The notes below the pieces were generated by a model. It did no database searches. It was not told the origin of the DNA and saw nothing but the letters and a program-made list of their open reading frames with translations. The position numbers and the translations under genes are program-made. Shown piece by piece: positions 42,783 to 51,390 of a DNA stretch of 64,000 nt (the stretch's first letter is position 1; each line of letters starts with the position of its first letter). Source of the DNA: Ruania alba (GTDB taxonomy: Bacteria > Actinomycetota > Actinomycetes > Actinomycetales > Beutenbergiaceae). Location: assembly GCF_900105765.1 (NCBI RefSeq), contig NZ_FNTX01000001.1:1584387-1648386 (forward strand), written 5' to 3'.

Positions 42783-44105
42783 ATGAATCGCCGCCGTGCC
42801 ACCTGCACCGTCGCCGTCACCACCTCGCTCGCCCTCACCCTGGCCGCCTGCGGCGGCGGGGGCGCCGACGGCGGAGCGCTGGGATCAGGTGAGTCGCTCA
42901 CCGTGATCACGTCCCAGGCTCCGTGGAACCCGGCGTACGACGCCGTCGTCGCTGCCTACGAGGAGGCCACCGGTGTCGATGTGGACCTGCGTTCCTTCCC
43001 GAACGACGATGTGAAGTCGCAGATGCTCAACGACGCCCAGACCGGCAACCACACGTTCGACGTCTACCAGGTGAACGAGGTCGACCTCGCCTACTTCAAC
43101 GGCAACGAACTGTTGATGCCGCTCACCGACATCGACTCCGGTTTCACGCTGGATGAGGCGATGCACACCTACGACAACCTGCCGTACTGGGACGCCGCGA
43201 CCGAGACGTTCGCCGAAGGCGGCGCCCTCACGAGCGTTCCCCTGCTCGGCAACCTGCAGGTCCTCGTCTACCGCACCGATGTCTACGACGAGCTCGGCCT
43301 GGACGTGCCGCAGGACTGGTCCGCCACGCTCAGCAACGCCGAGACCATCGTCGACGCCGAGACCACCCGATACGGGCACACGATGCGCACCCAGGGCATC
43401 CCCGGCGCTCCGGGCGTCACCTACGACTTCTCCGGGATCCTGTTCGGAATGGGTGGTTCGTTCTTCACCGACCCGGGTACCGACTGGACGCCGGCCCTGG
43501 ACACACCCGAGGCGCTCGAAGCGGCGACGATGCTCCGCGACCTCGCCGCACTCGGGCCGGCGGACCCGCAGAGCGTGGGCCAGGCGGAAGCGATCGCCCT
43601 GATGCAATCCGGCGAAGCGGCCCAGCTCAACGTGGTCGGCGCCGCCGCCAGCGGCATCCTGGACGAGAACAACTCCAACGTCGTCGACACGGTCGGTTTC
43701 GCACCGTTGCCTGGTGGCGCCTCCCCCACCGGTACGTGGAACCTCGGGATCCCGGCCGACCTCCCCGAGGAGCGGCAGCAGGCTGCGCTCGACTTCATCA
43801 CCTGGGTCACGTCCGAGGAGGGCCAGGAGGTGTTCGTGCAGAACGGGGGTATCCCGACCCGCTCCGACGTGCTGGATGCCGAGGGACTCGACGAGAGCGC
43901 ACTCGCGTACCTGGACGCCGTCGGCGAGTCCGCCGAGACGGCTCGCGGCACCCTGCGCCTGCCCTTCATCGGCGAGTTCCTCGCCGTCACCGAGCCGGCG
44001 CTGGCCAACATCGCCGCCGGTGAGGTCACGCCCGAGGAGGGCCTGGAGGCCCTGCAGGAGGAGCTGACGGCGATCGTCACCGAGGGCGGATACGTCACCG
44101 AGTAG
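42783..44105 (+). CDS. Extracellular solute-binding lipoprotein (second importer)
   Basis: A 440-residue family 1 binding protein. The lipobox is LAAC (Cys23), after a Sec-type signal without the SRRxFLK pattern, unlike the Tat-type binding protein of the first locus. The mature part has VDVDLRSFPNDDVKSQMLND and GIPTRSDVLDAEGLD, typical for the fold. GAGGAG precedes ATG 42783. A hairpin lies 10 bases after its stop, which may keep binding-protein mRNA in excess over the sulfatase. Confidence 0.9.
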   Translation: MNRRRATCTVAVTTSLALTLAACGGGGADGGALGSGESLTVITSQAPWNPAYDAVVAAYEEATGVDVDLRSFPNDDVKSQMLNDAQTGNHTFDVYQVNEVDLAYFNGNELLMPLTDIDSGFTLDEAMHTYDNLPYWDAATETFAEGGALTSVPLLGNLQVLVYRTDVYDELGLDVPQDWSATLSNAETIVDAETTRYGHTMRTQGIPGAPGVTYDFSGILFGMGGSFFTDPGTDWTPALDTPEALEAATMLRDLAALGPADPQSVGQAEAIALMQSGEAAQLNVVGAAASGILDENNSNVVDTVGFAPLPGGASPTGTWNLGIPADLPEERQQAALDFITWVTSEEGQEVFVQNGGIPTRSDVLDAEGLDESALAYLDAVGESAETARGTLRLPFIGEFLAVTEPALANIAAGEVTPEEGLEALQEELTAIVTEGGYVTE

Positions 44106-44114
44106 TTCGGCTGT

Positions 44115-44145
44115 GCTGCGGGGAGCAGTCCACGCTCCCCGCAGC
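44115..44145 (+). terminator. Hairpin between binding-protein and sulfatase genes
   Basis: GCTGCGGGGAGC (44115-44126) pairs perfectly with GCTCCCCGCAGC (44134-44145) around a 7-base loop. There is no U tract, so it is more likely a partial terminator or 3'-end stabiliser inside the operon than a full stop. Confidence 0.6.
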
Positions 44146-44215
44146 TGACGGTCTCGCACCACCGAACGGACCCCGTCCGTCCCTGAGCCGCGCCCACCCA
44201 CGGGAGGAAACCATC

Positions 44216-45514
44216 ATGACTGCCCCGAACATCGTCCTCATCCACGGTCACGACCTCGGTGTCTGGCTCTCCTGCTACGGCATGCCGTCGGTGCCGAGCC
44301 CGCACCTGGATCGGTTCGCGGACGAGAGCGTCACCTTCGAGTCGGCCTTCGCCGCAGCGCCGCTGTGCACGCCGGCACGCTCGAGCATCTTCACCGGACT
44401 GCTCCCGCACCAGAACGGGCTGATGGGCCTCACGCATGCTGGCTGGTCCTACCGCGACGGCGTGACCACATTGCCTGAGCACCTGCGCGAGTCCGGGTAC
44501 CACTCCACGCTGATCGGCCTGCAGCACGAGGACTTCGACGCCCGGGCCCTCGGCTACGACGAGGTGCACGGGCTCGGCTTCCTCCCCCGGGCACTGGAAG
44601 TCGCGCATCGCGTGGAGTGGTGGCTGGAGCAGCCCGAGCGTGCCCAGAGCGAGCAGCCCCACCTGCTGACCATTGGCATGTGGGAGGCGCACCGCCCGTG
44701 GCCCACGGAGGACTACGAGCACGCTGATCCGGATGCTGTCGACGTCCCGGGCTACCTGCCGGACACCGCCGACACCCGGGAGGACATCGCTGGTTTCCAC
44801 GGCGCCATCCGCCAGCTCGACGAGGCGGTCGGCCGGATCCTCACTGCCATCGACGACTCTCCCCTGGCGGACAACACGCTCGTCATCTTCACCACCGACC
44901 ACGGTGCTGCCTTCCCCCGCGCGAAGAGCACCCTGTACGACTCGGGTGTCCAGGTGGCCCTCATGATGCGTCCGCCGCGCACCTGGGGCGTGACTCCGCG
45001 CCGGTCCGAGGCACTGGTCAGCCACCTCGACCTGGTGCCCACCTGCATCGAGCTCGCCGGCGGTGACGTCCCGGACGTCCTCGAGGGCCGCAGCCTCGTC
45101 CAGGACCTGCGCGGTGAGGAGAACATCACAGACCGCGACCTGGTCCTGGAGAAGACCTTCCACGACCGCTACGACCCGATCCGCGCGCTGCGCACCCGCG
45201 AGGCCAAGTACATCCGCAACTACGCACCGGGACCGCGCCACCCGCTCGCGATCGACCTCGAGGAGAGCCCCACCCGGCGTTCCCTCGAGCTGGATGCCAC
45301 CGTCCCCGAGGAGCTCTACCTCCTCGGCGACGACCTGGACGAGCTGCACAACCTGGCCGAGGACCGCCGTCACGAATCCCTACGCCGCACCTTGGCGCAC
45401 CGTTTGGACGACCACCTCGCACGGACCGGTGATCCCGTGCTCACTGGTGACGTTCCCGAGCCGGCGCCGCCGACGCGAGCGCGCGACGCGCAGGCAGTGC
45501 ACACGGCACAGTAG
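44216..45514 (+). CDS. Sulfatase, sulfamidase (N-sulfoglucosamine sulfohydrolase)-like
   Basis: A 432-residue type I sulfatase with activation motif C51-T-P-A-R55. Around it, IFTGLLPHQNGLMGLTHAGW and ESGYHSTLIGLQHE follow the pattern of the heparan N-sulfatase (SGSH) group. The N-terminal metal motif is IHGHDLG rather than the usual ADDxG, a variant seen in that branch. FTTDHGAAFPRAKSTLYDSG supplies the second metal site. No signal peptide is visible, so cytoplasmic action is likely. GGGAGG precedes the ATG. Substrate is unverified; a sulfamate or O-sulfate sugar is plausible. Confidence 0.85.
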   Translation: MTAPNIVLIHGHDLGVWLSCYGMPSVPSPHLDRFADESVTFESAFAAAPLCTPARSSIFTGLLPHQNGLMGLTHAGWSYRDGVTTLPEHLRESGYHSTLIGLQHEDFDARALGYDEVHGLGFLPRALEVAHRVEWWLEQPERAQSEQPHLLTIGMWEAHRPWPTEDYEHADPDAVDVPGYLPDTADTREDIAGFHGAIRQLDEAVGRILTAIDDSPLADNTLVIFTTDHGAAFPRAKSTLYDSGVQVALMMRPPRTWGVTPRRSEALVSHLDLVPTCIELAGGDVPDVLEGRSLVQDLRGEENITDRDLVLEKTFHDRYDPIRALRTREAKYIRNYAPGPRHPLAIDLEESPTRRSLELDATVPEELYLLGDDLDELHNLAEDRRHESLRRTLAHRLDDHLARTGDPVLTGDVPEPAPPTRARDAQAVHTAQ

Positions 45515-45518
45515 AGCC

Positions 45519-46442
45519 ATGGAACTGACCTGGTGCCAGTCGTTCATCGCCGTCCACGAGACGGGCGGGTTCTCCACCGCTGCCCGTTCGCTGCACCGGT
45601 CCCAGTCCCGGATCAGCGCGCACGTGGCGGGCCTGGAGAAGTACGTCGGGGACCGGCTCTTCCACCGTGATGTGCACCCACCCACGCTCACGGCGGCCGG
45701 CGAGGCGTTCCTCCCTCATGCCCGCGGCATGGTGGACGAGTGGACGGCGGCCGTCGCCTCCGTGGGGATGCTCCGCGAGGAGGTGCACGGCACGGTCGCC
45801 GTCGGAAGCGTCCCGAGCGCGAGCACCCAGATCCTCGCTCCCGTGCTGGCCGCGTTCGCCACCACGCACCCGCAGGTGCGCTTCGAGGTGCACGAGGGCC
45901 CGAACTCCTGGCTGGACGAGGCGCTCGCGCACCGCACCATCGAGATCGCGCTGCGGCCAGTGATCGAGCAGCGGCACGACGCCACCATGCAGCGGATCGT
46001 GCTGGTCCGTGACCCGTTCGTGCTGGTGCTGCCCGAGGAACACCCGCTCGCCCGGCGCGAGCAGATCGACCTCGCCGAACTCGCGGGCGAGTCCGTGATC
46101 ACCACCGGTGAGGCGGGCCTGGACGCCCGCGTCGGCGCCGAGTTCCGCACCCTGCTGGCACCGTTCGACGTCGACGAGGCCCGCAGCATGGCCGTCACGC
46201 AGCCGACCACGGTGTTCTCCTTCGTCAGCCATGGGCTCGGCCTCGGCCTCATCGGCGACCTGCCCGGCCGCATGCTCAACGTCCCCGGCCTGGTCACCCG
46301 CCCGGTGCGACACCCGGACGCCTACCGGGACATCGCCGCACACTGGGCCACCACGCGCCGCCTCTCCCCTGCGGGCGCCACCTTCCTCTCCGAGGTGCGC
46401 GCCTACTGCGCCCGCACCTTCGACCCACCACCCGTCGACTAG
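45519..46442 (+). CDS. LysR family transcriptional regulator
   Basis: A 307-residue LysR-type regulator: winged helix at the N-terminus (FIAVHETGGFSTAARSLHRS, QSRISAHVAGLEKYVGDRLF) and a two-lobe effector-binding domain (VGSVPSASTQILAPVLAAFA; GLGLGLIGDLPGRML). ATG 45519 lies 4 bases after the sulfatase stop, so it is in the same operon and probably controls it. LysR regulators beside sulfatases are known from choline-sulfate loci; the effector here is unknown. Confidence 0.87.
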   Translation: MELTWCQSFIAVHETGGFSTAARSLHRSQSRISAHVAGLEKYVGDRLFHRDVHPPTLTAAGEAFLPHARGMVDEWTAAVASVGMLREEVHGTVAVGSVPSASTQILAPVLAAFATTHPQVRFEVHEGPNSWLDEALAHRTIEIALRPVIEQRHDATMQRIVLVRDPFVLVLPEEHPLARREQIDLAELAGESVITTGEAGLDARVGAEFRTLLAPFDVDEARSMAVTQPTTVFSFVSHGLGLGLIGDLPGRMLNVPGLVTRPVRHPDAYRDIAAHWATTRRLSPAGATFLSEVRAYCARTFDPPPVD

Positions 46443-46492
46443 ACGTTCCGACGGCGTCAGCTCACCCGATCGGGGCGTCACGCCCCCGATGA

Positions 46493-46508
46493 TCCCCCAG
46501 GTGGGGGA
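46493..46508. promoter_or_regulatory. Perfect palindrome upstream of the NarL-type two-component operon
   Basis: TCCCCCA-GG-TGGGGGA lies 34 bases before ATG 46543. Perfect C/G-tract palindromes of this kind could bind a dimeric NarL-type response regulator, and such a regulator is encoded at the end of this operon. Proposed as its autoregulatory site. Confidence 0.5.
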
Positions 46509-46542
46509 GCCCGCACACACGGCCGACGACGACGCTGGCGTC

Positions 46543-47679
46543 ATGAACACACTCACCACCCCACGACTCCCCCGCCGCCTCATCGGCGTCACCGCCGTCG
46601 CGTCGACAGTTCTGCTGGGACACGGCCTGGTATGGCTTCTCCAACCCGACCTGAACCCGTATGCCGACGGCGAGCTGTCCCTGCTCAGCCGTGCGATGCC
46701 GCTGATGGCATTCACCGCCCTGCTCACGACTCTTGCGCTGGGCGGCACAATCTGCGCGGCGATCGCCGTGCTGGCCCGCCATCGCGACAGTGCGATCCGG
46801 GTCGCCGCACCCGTCGTCGCAGCCGGTCTCGCCACCGCGACCGCGGGCCTCAGCGGGCTCTCCCTGGCCGGCTACCTGGTCGCGATGGTGCTCCCGTTCG
46901 CCGCGGTGGCCGTCGCGCTCATTGCGATGGTCCGCCTCCCCCGCATGCGCGCGCCGCTCGGTGTGCTGCTGGTCGCGGCGGCGGCCACCGTCATCGTCCT
47001 CCGTGAACCGCTGGTCGCCGGATTCACCAGCGCCGCCGGCGCGATGATCGATCGCGCCGGGATGCTCTGGATCGTGGCACTCACGCTCACCGCGACCGGT
47101 CTATGGATCGCCTGCGCTGCGCTCACCGCACGAACCAGCCGTCTCGGCCGGGCGGCCACCGCCCAGGTGGTCCGGTTCCGCGTCCCGATCACGGTGCTGG
47201 CGGCGCTGGGACCGCTCCCCTACGCCGTGGTCCGCCTCAGCTGGCTCACGCCGTGGCCGATCGGCGCCCACCCGAGCGGCGATCCCGCGATCACTGCCTG
47301 GGGGATGCTGCTCTCGCTCGGCGCCTGGATGGGCGCAGGTCTCACGATCGGCCTGATCCGGCCCTGGGGCGAACGCTTCCCCCACTGGATCCCCCGAGTC
47401 GGTGGCCGCACCGTGCCGCCGCTGGTCGCGATCGTTCCTGGCGGGATCGTGGCGGGCCTGGTCTGCCTGGGGGCCGTCGGCTGGATCGCGCTGGCTGGTC
47501 CTCTCGACGCCTACTTCTGGATCCTGCCGGTCTGGTTCTGGGGGCCGATGCTGGCCCTCGCGGTGTGGGGTTACGCCGGTCACCGGGCCGACGACGCCGA
47601 GCTGGAGACCCACCCGGGCGGCGCCACGCCCGACGCCGCACACCGCGGCACCGGTCCGACCGGGACAATGGTCCCGTGA
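46543..47679 (+). CDS. Multi-pass membrane protein of the NarL-type two-component operon
   Basis: A 378-residue protein with about ten predicted helices and short loops, including GVTAVASTVLLGHGLVWLLQ at the start and a hydrophobic LVAIVPGGIVAGLVCLGAVG near the end. I do not recognise a named family; it could be a sensor partner or the transporter-like target of the system. ATG 46543 is preferred over ATG 46489, which lies before the palindrome. The stop overlaps the kinase start (GTGA). Confidence 0.65.
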   Translation: MNTLTTPRLPRRLIGVTAVASTVLLGHGLVWLLQPDLNPYADGELSLLSRAMPLMAFTALLTTLALGGTICAAIAVLARHRDSAIRVAAPVVAAGLATATAGLSGLSLAGYLVAMVLPFAAVAVALIAMVRLPRMRAPLGVLLVAAAATVIVLREPLVAGFTSAAGAMIDRAGMLWIVALTLTATGLWIACAALTARTSRLGRAATAQVVRFRVPITVLAALGPLPYAVVRLSWLTPWPIGAHPSGDPAITAWGMLLSLGAWMGAGLTIGLIRPWGERFPHWIPRVGGRTVPPLVAIVPGGIVAGLVCLGAVGWIALAGPLDAYFWILPVWFWGPMLALAVWGYAGHRADDAELETHPGGATPDAAHRGTGPTGTMVP

Positions 47680-48911
47680 CCCGGACCTTCCTGCTGCGCG
47701 GCGCCTGGCTGATGCTGGGCGCCGCGATCGGCCTCGCGGCGGCGCTGCTCGCCGGGACGGTGGTCGGCACCCTCGCACGGGGCGCGGCCGCCGACGGCCT
47801 CGCGCGACCGACCGTCGTCGGTGGGGTTGTGGGGGCAGTGGCCGTGGCTTGCTGCGTCGGCCTTCTCCCGGGGGTCAGGGAGATCCAGGTGACGGCGGCC
47901 CGCACCCTGCTCCGGGTGCCCGCGCCGCTGGTGGTGCCGGACCCGATGCTCGCCCGGCACCGCTGGGGCACCATGGGATGGACCGTCGTACAGACCGCTG
48001 CCGGACTGGTGAGCGGGTTCTGCGTGTTCGGTCTCATCCCCGGTGGGTTCCTCACCCTGCTCTGGACCGCGCTCGGGCGCGAGCACCTGCTCACCACCAT
48101 CGGCTGGAACCAGCCCGCCTGGCAGCTGGTGCTGATCGGCGTCGCCCTGCTCATCGGCGCGGTGGTAGGCGTCCTGGCATGCGGATGGGCCGCCGTCCGG
48201 CTGGCTCCCCTGCTGCTCGGCCCGAGCGCGACGGACCGGCTGGCCCTGGCCGAGAGCCGGCTCGCCGACGAGCGCCGGCACACCGCCCTCGCCCGCGAAC
48301 TCCACGACGGAATCGGACACGCACTGTCCATCATCAGTATCCAGGCCGCCGCCGCGCAGCGGGTCGCCGGCACCCGGCCGGAGCAGGCGGGCGCGGCCCT
48401 GGAGGTGATCGCGCAGACGTCCCGCGATGCCCAGGACGAGCTGGACCATCTGCTGGGGCTGCTCCGCGACCCGGACGCCACACCCGCCCGCGGCACCACC
48501 CCTACCGCCTCCGAGGAGGGGCTTTCCGACCTGCTCGCCCAGCACCGCGACGCCGGCCTCGCCATCGAGGTGCACGACACCCGCGGAGACCTGCCGCAGC
48601 TGGTCTGGCGCGTCACCCTGGACATCCTCGCCGAGGCCCTCACCAACGCCCACCGGCACGGCGCCGGCCCTGTCGTCGTCACCCTGGAGCAGAGCACAGA
48701 CACGCTCGAGCTGCACGTCGCCAACCCGATCCCCGACCGGCGACGCATCACCCGGACTGGCCGCGGCATCACCGGGATGCAGGAGCGCGCCGCACTCCTG
48801 GACGGTGTGGTCACCGCCGGTCCAAGCAACCACGGAGCAACATGGGAGTGGCTGGTGGTCGCCACCCTCCCGGTACCACCTGGCCCAGCGACCCGGACGG
48901 AGCGACCATGA
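47676..48911 (+). CDS. Sensor histidine kinase, NarL/DesK type
   Basis: A 411-residue kinase: four or so membrane helices up to residue ~180, then a HisKA_3 domain with phospho-acceptor His210 (ARELHDGIGHALSI) and an HATPase domain (EALTNAHRHGAG; GRGITGMQERAALLDG). GTG 47676 overlaps the upstream stop; the 3' end overlaps the response regulator (ATGA). The pattern without a large extracytoplasmic loop suggests intramembrane sensing of envelope stress. Confidence 0.9.
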   Translation: MTRTFLLRGAWLMLGAAIGLAAALLAGTVVGTLARGAAADGLARPTVVGGVVGAVAVACCVGLLPGVREIQVTAARTLLRVPAPLVVPDPMLARHRWGTMGWTVVQTAAGLVSGFCVFGLIPGGFLTLLWTALGREHLLTTIGWNQPAWQLVLIGVALLIGAVVGVLACGWAAVRLAPLLLGPSATDRLALAESRLADERRHTALARELHDGIGHALSIISIQAAAAQRVAGTRPEQAGAALEVIAQTSRDAQDELDHLLGLLRDPDATPARGTTPTASEEGLSDLLAQHRDAGLAIEVHDTRGDLPQLVWRVTLDILAEALTNAHRHGAGPVVVTLEQSTDTLELHVANPIPDRRRITRTGRGITGMQERAALLDGVVTAGPSNHGATWEWLVVATLPVPPGPATRTERP

Positions 48912-49543
48912 TCTCCGTGCTGCTCGTCGACGACGAGCCTCTGATCCGGCAGGGCATCCGGATGATCCTGGCCGCAGAGCCCGATCTCGACGTCGTCGGC
49001 GAGGCCGGAGACGGTGCCGAGGCAGTGGAGGTCGCCGCCCGGCTCCGACCCGACGTGATCCTGATGGATGTCCGGATGCCCAGGGTCGACGGACTGCGCG
49101 CCACCGAGCTCCTGCTCCGCAAAGACGATCCGCCGAAGGTGCTGGTGCTGACCACGTTCGGTCACGACGACTATGTGGAGGCGGCGCTACGTGCCGGCGC
49201 CTCCGGCTTCCTGCTTAAGCGGAGCACCGCCGAGCAGGTGGTGAACGCAGTCCGCACCGTGGCCGACGGGCAGAGCTTGGTGTTCCCCGACCAGGTACGC
49301 GCGCTGCTGACGACCCGTCCGGGGTCCACCTGGCACGGTCCCCGGCTGACCGACCGCGAGCTCGAGGTGCTCGCACTCGTCGCCGAAGGGTTGACCAATG
49401 CCGAGATCGCCTCCCACCTGGTGCTCGGGGTGGAGACCGTGCGCACCCATGTGGCCCACCTGATCGGCAAGCTCTCCGCGCGCGACCGCACCAACGCCGT
49501 CGTGGTTGCGTGGACGCACGGGCTGTTGCCTCGGGGTGGGTGA
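48908..49543 (+). CDS. Response regulator, LuxR/NarL type
   Basis: A 211-residue protein: receiver domain with acidic pair D8-D9 and phospho-acceptor Asp54 (VILMDVRMP), the conserved Lys in FLLKRST, and a C-terminal LuxR-type HTH (LTDRELEVLALVAEGLTNAE, then VETVRTHVAHLIGKLSARD). ATG 48908 overlaps the kinase stop. Likely targets include its own operon through the palindrome at 46493-46508. Confidence 0.92.
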   Translation: MISVLLVDDEPLIRQGIRMILAAEPDLDVVGEAGDGAEAVEVAARLRPDVILMDVRMPRVDGLRATELLLRKDDPPKVLVLTTFGHDDYVEAALRAGASGFLLKRSTAEQVVNAVRTVADGQSLVFPDQVRALLTTRPGSTWHGPRLTDRELEVLALVAEGLTNAEIASHLVLGVETVRTHVAHLIGKLSARDRTNAVVVAWTHGLLPRGG

Positions 49544-49545
49544 GG

Positions 49546-50463
49546 CTACTCCTGCCGGAAGTACGGATAGTCGCCGGTCTGGCCCGGATGATCGAGAGCG
49601 ACGGTTCGCAAGCCCAGCTCCTCCGATTCCAGCCGCTCCCACAGCTGCTCCCCCAGTGCCTGCGCTTGGTCGGCATCGATCGTCGCCATCACATCGAGTC
49701 GATCGTCGTCATCCAACACGGAGAAGTTCTCCGCACCGGCAGCCTCCACCAGCTCCGCCAGATCTGTGATCAGCTCCTGCCGACCCTCCTGCGGAGCGTG
49801 GCGCACGGTCAGCATCGGCGACACGTGCGGACCCTCCGGCAGCACCTGCCACCAGGTGGTATCCGCGCCGGCAGGCTTCATGGTCTCCAACGTCGAATAG
49901 GTCTGCGCCAGTGCCACCGGTTCGGCGGCAACCGGAACGCGGCAGTCCAGGATTGCGAGCACACCATCGCCCGTCTCGGCGTCGGTGACCCTCGCATCTG
50001 CGCATGGAGTCTCCGCTGCGATCCGCGCCGTCTCTTCGAGCAGCTCGTCGTCTGGATCGATTTCGAACCGGAGGCGCGCATCGGGGTTCTGCCCCTGGAA
50101 GTTCAGGGTGATCGTCCGCACCGCGTAGTCCGCTACCGGAAGGCTCCCGACGGCGGAGCGCACCTGGCGTATCAGCGTGACGGCATCCGCGGCCGTCAGG
50201 GAGCCGGCGTCCAGCGTCGCGTCGACCTCACTCGTGCCGTCCTCGGCCTCGAGCTCCGCCCGTGCCACGAGCTCGGACTCCACGAGGGACGTCTCCAGTT
50301 CGTCGAGCGTCTCCGGGGGCGGCGTGGCGGGCTCACTCGGACTCGGATCGCCGCCTCTCCCGCCGTCTGGCCCGACTTCCCCGCCGGGCGTGCAGCCTGT
50401 GAGCAACGCCAGCCCAGCCGTCAAGGCGCAGAGTGAACGTCCCCATCTCCTCCGGATTGGCAT
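49546..50463 (-). CDS. Lipoprotein of unknown function
   Basis: A 305-residue secreted lipoprotein: Arg-rich start, hydrophobic LCALTAGLALLTGC with lipobox LLTGC, a Gly/Pro/Ser-rich linker and an acidic globular part (LETMKPAGADTTWWQVLPEG; LDVMATIDADQAQALGEQLW). It has no convincing domain match by eye. It converges with the response regulator gene, the stops being only two bases apart. ATG 50463 is preferred over 50472. Confidence 0.65.
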   Translation of the reverse strand: MPIRRRWGRSLCALTAGLALLTGCTPGGEVGPDGGRGGDPSPSEPATPPPETLDELETSLVESELVARAELEAEDGTSEVDATLDAGSLTAADAVTLIRQVRSAVGSLPVADYAVRTITLNFQGQNPDARLRFEIDPDDELLEETARIAAETPCADARVTDAETGDGVLAILDCRVPVAAEPVALAQTYSTLETMKPAGADTTWWQVLPEGPHVSPMLTVRHAPQEGRQELITDLAELVEAAGAENFSVLDDDDRLDVMATIDADQAQALGEQLWERLESEELGLRTVALDHPGQTGDYPYFRQE

Positions 50464-50734
50464 GATGTCCATCCCACATCACGGCCGACTGCGCCTCAAG
50501 CTCCAGGCATGGTGAGCACTCCCCACCGCCTCGGCCCTGGAAGCCTGCACCGCATCGGCTGATGACACGCCCCGTGCCCCAGGACACCCCTCCGGTAGGG
50601 CGTCAGCACGTTGATGGTGCAGCCACCCAAGGCACACAAGTGACCAGACTCACCCGCCCATACGGCGGTGCCCACTAGCACCTCTGGCAACCGACCCGTA
50701 GCCTCGAAGATTGCCATCACAGACAGGGAGCACC

Positions 50735-51385
50735 ATGTCTCAGCCAGAAAAGACCAGAGCACGCCGACCTGGTGTCGGCATTCCGGCACTCATCGCGGGA
50801 GCACTGGGCTCGATTGTCCTTGCTCTCGGCTTCACACCGACTCTCGCCGCATTCACGGCCAGCATCCAGAACACGGTCGATACGGCTGGCGCTGGAACGT
50901 TGACGATGCAGGAGACCGACTCCACTGGTGACATTGTGTGTAACAGCACAGACGGGGGTGGTGTCTCGACGAACTCGGCGACCTGCTCGACGATCAACAA
51001 GTACGGGGGCGATCTGGCGATGGCGCCCGGGGAAACCGTGTCGACCGACATCACCATCAGTAACACCGGTACCGTGCCGGCGGCCTCGTTCAGCCTCACC
51101 CCGGGTACCTGTACGCAGTCGACGAACGGCGACGCCAACGGCGACGCCACTGACTTGTGTGCCCAGATGGCGCTGACGGTGACATCGGGCGGAACGACCA
51201 TCTACGACGGATCGCTCGCTGACTTCGACACTCAGCTGGACCTCCTCACGCTTCTCGGCGACACCGAGGTGGCCGCCGGAACCGACGTGCCGTTCACCTT
51301 CGCCGTCACACTGGATTCGACGGCGGACAACAGCTACGCGGGCTTGCAGGTCAGTCAGCCAATCACCTGGACATTCGGAGCCTGA
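50735..51385 (+). CDS. TasA/camelysin-like secreted protein with SipW-dependent signal peptide
   Basis: A 216-residue protein. After a charged start, hydrophobic ALIAGALGSIVLALGFTPTL is followed by AAFTASIQNT, the signature of SipW-dependent signal peptides. The mature part is a Thr/Ser/Ala-rich beta-domain (DITISNTGTVPAASFSLTPG) resembling TasA/camelysin, proteins that form extracellular fibres or are M73-like. AGGGAG precedes ATG 50735. The signal-peptidase gene follows 5 bases downstream, and that protein repeats the AAFTASI motif, so the pair is a processing unit. Confidence 0.8.
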   Translation: MSQPEKTRARRPGVGIPALIAGALGSIVLALGFTPTLAAFTASIQNTVDTAGAGTLTMQETDSTGDIVCNSTDGGGVSTNSATCSTINKYGGDLAMAPGETVSTDITISNTGTVPAASFSLTPGTCTQSTNGDANGDATDLCAQMALTVTSGGTTIYDGSLADFDTQLDLLTLLGDTEVAAGTDVPFTFAVTLDSTADNSYAGLQVSQPITWTFGA

Positions 51386-51390
51386 GTTCA

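Noticed and set aside
44115-44145. Hairpin as an intrinsic terminator ending the importer operon
   Set aside because: No U tract and the sulfatase follows on the same strand with a good ribosome-binding site, so read-through or partial termination is more likely.
43421-45373. 650-codon minus-strand frame
   Set aside because: Antisense to the second binding protein and sulfatase genes, both of which have clear motifs.
50464-50734. A small gene in the gap between the lipoprotein and TasA-like genes
   Set aside because: Short frames here are low-complexity and lack a ribosome-binding site; the region is best seen as two divergent promoters.
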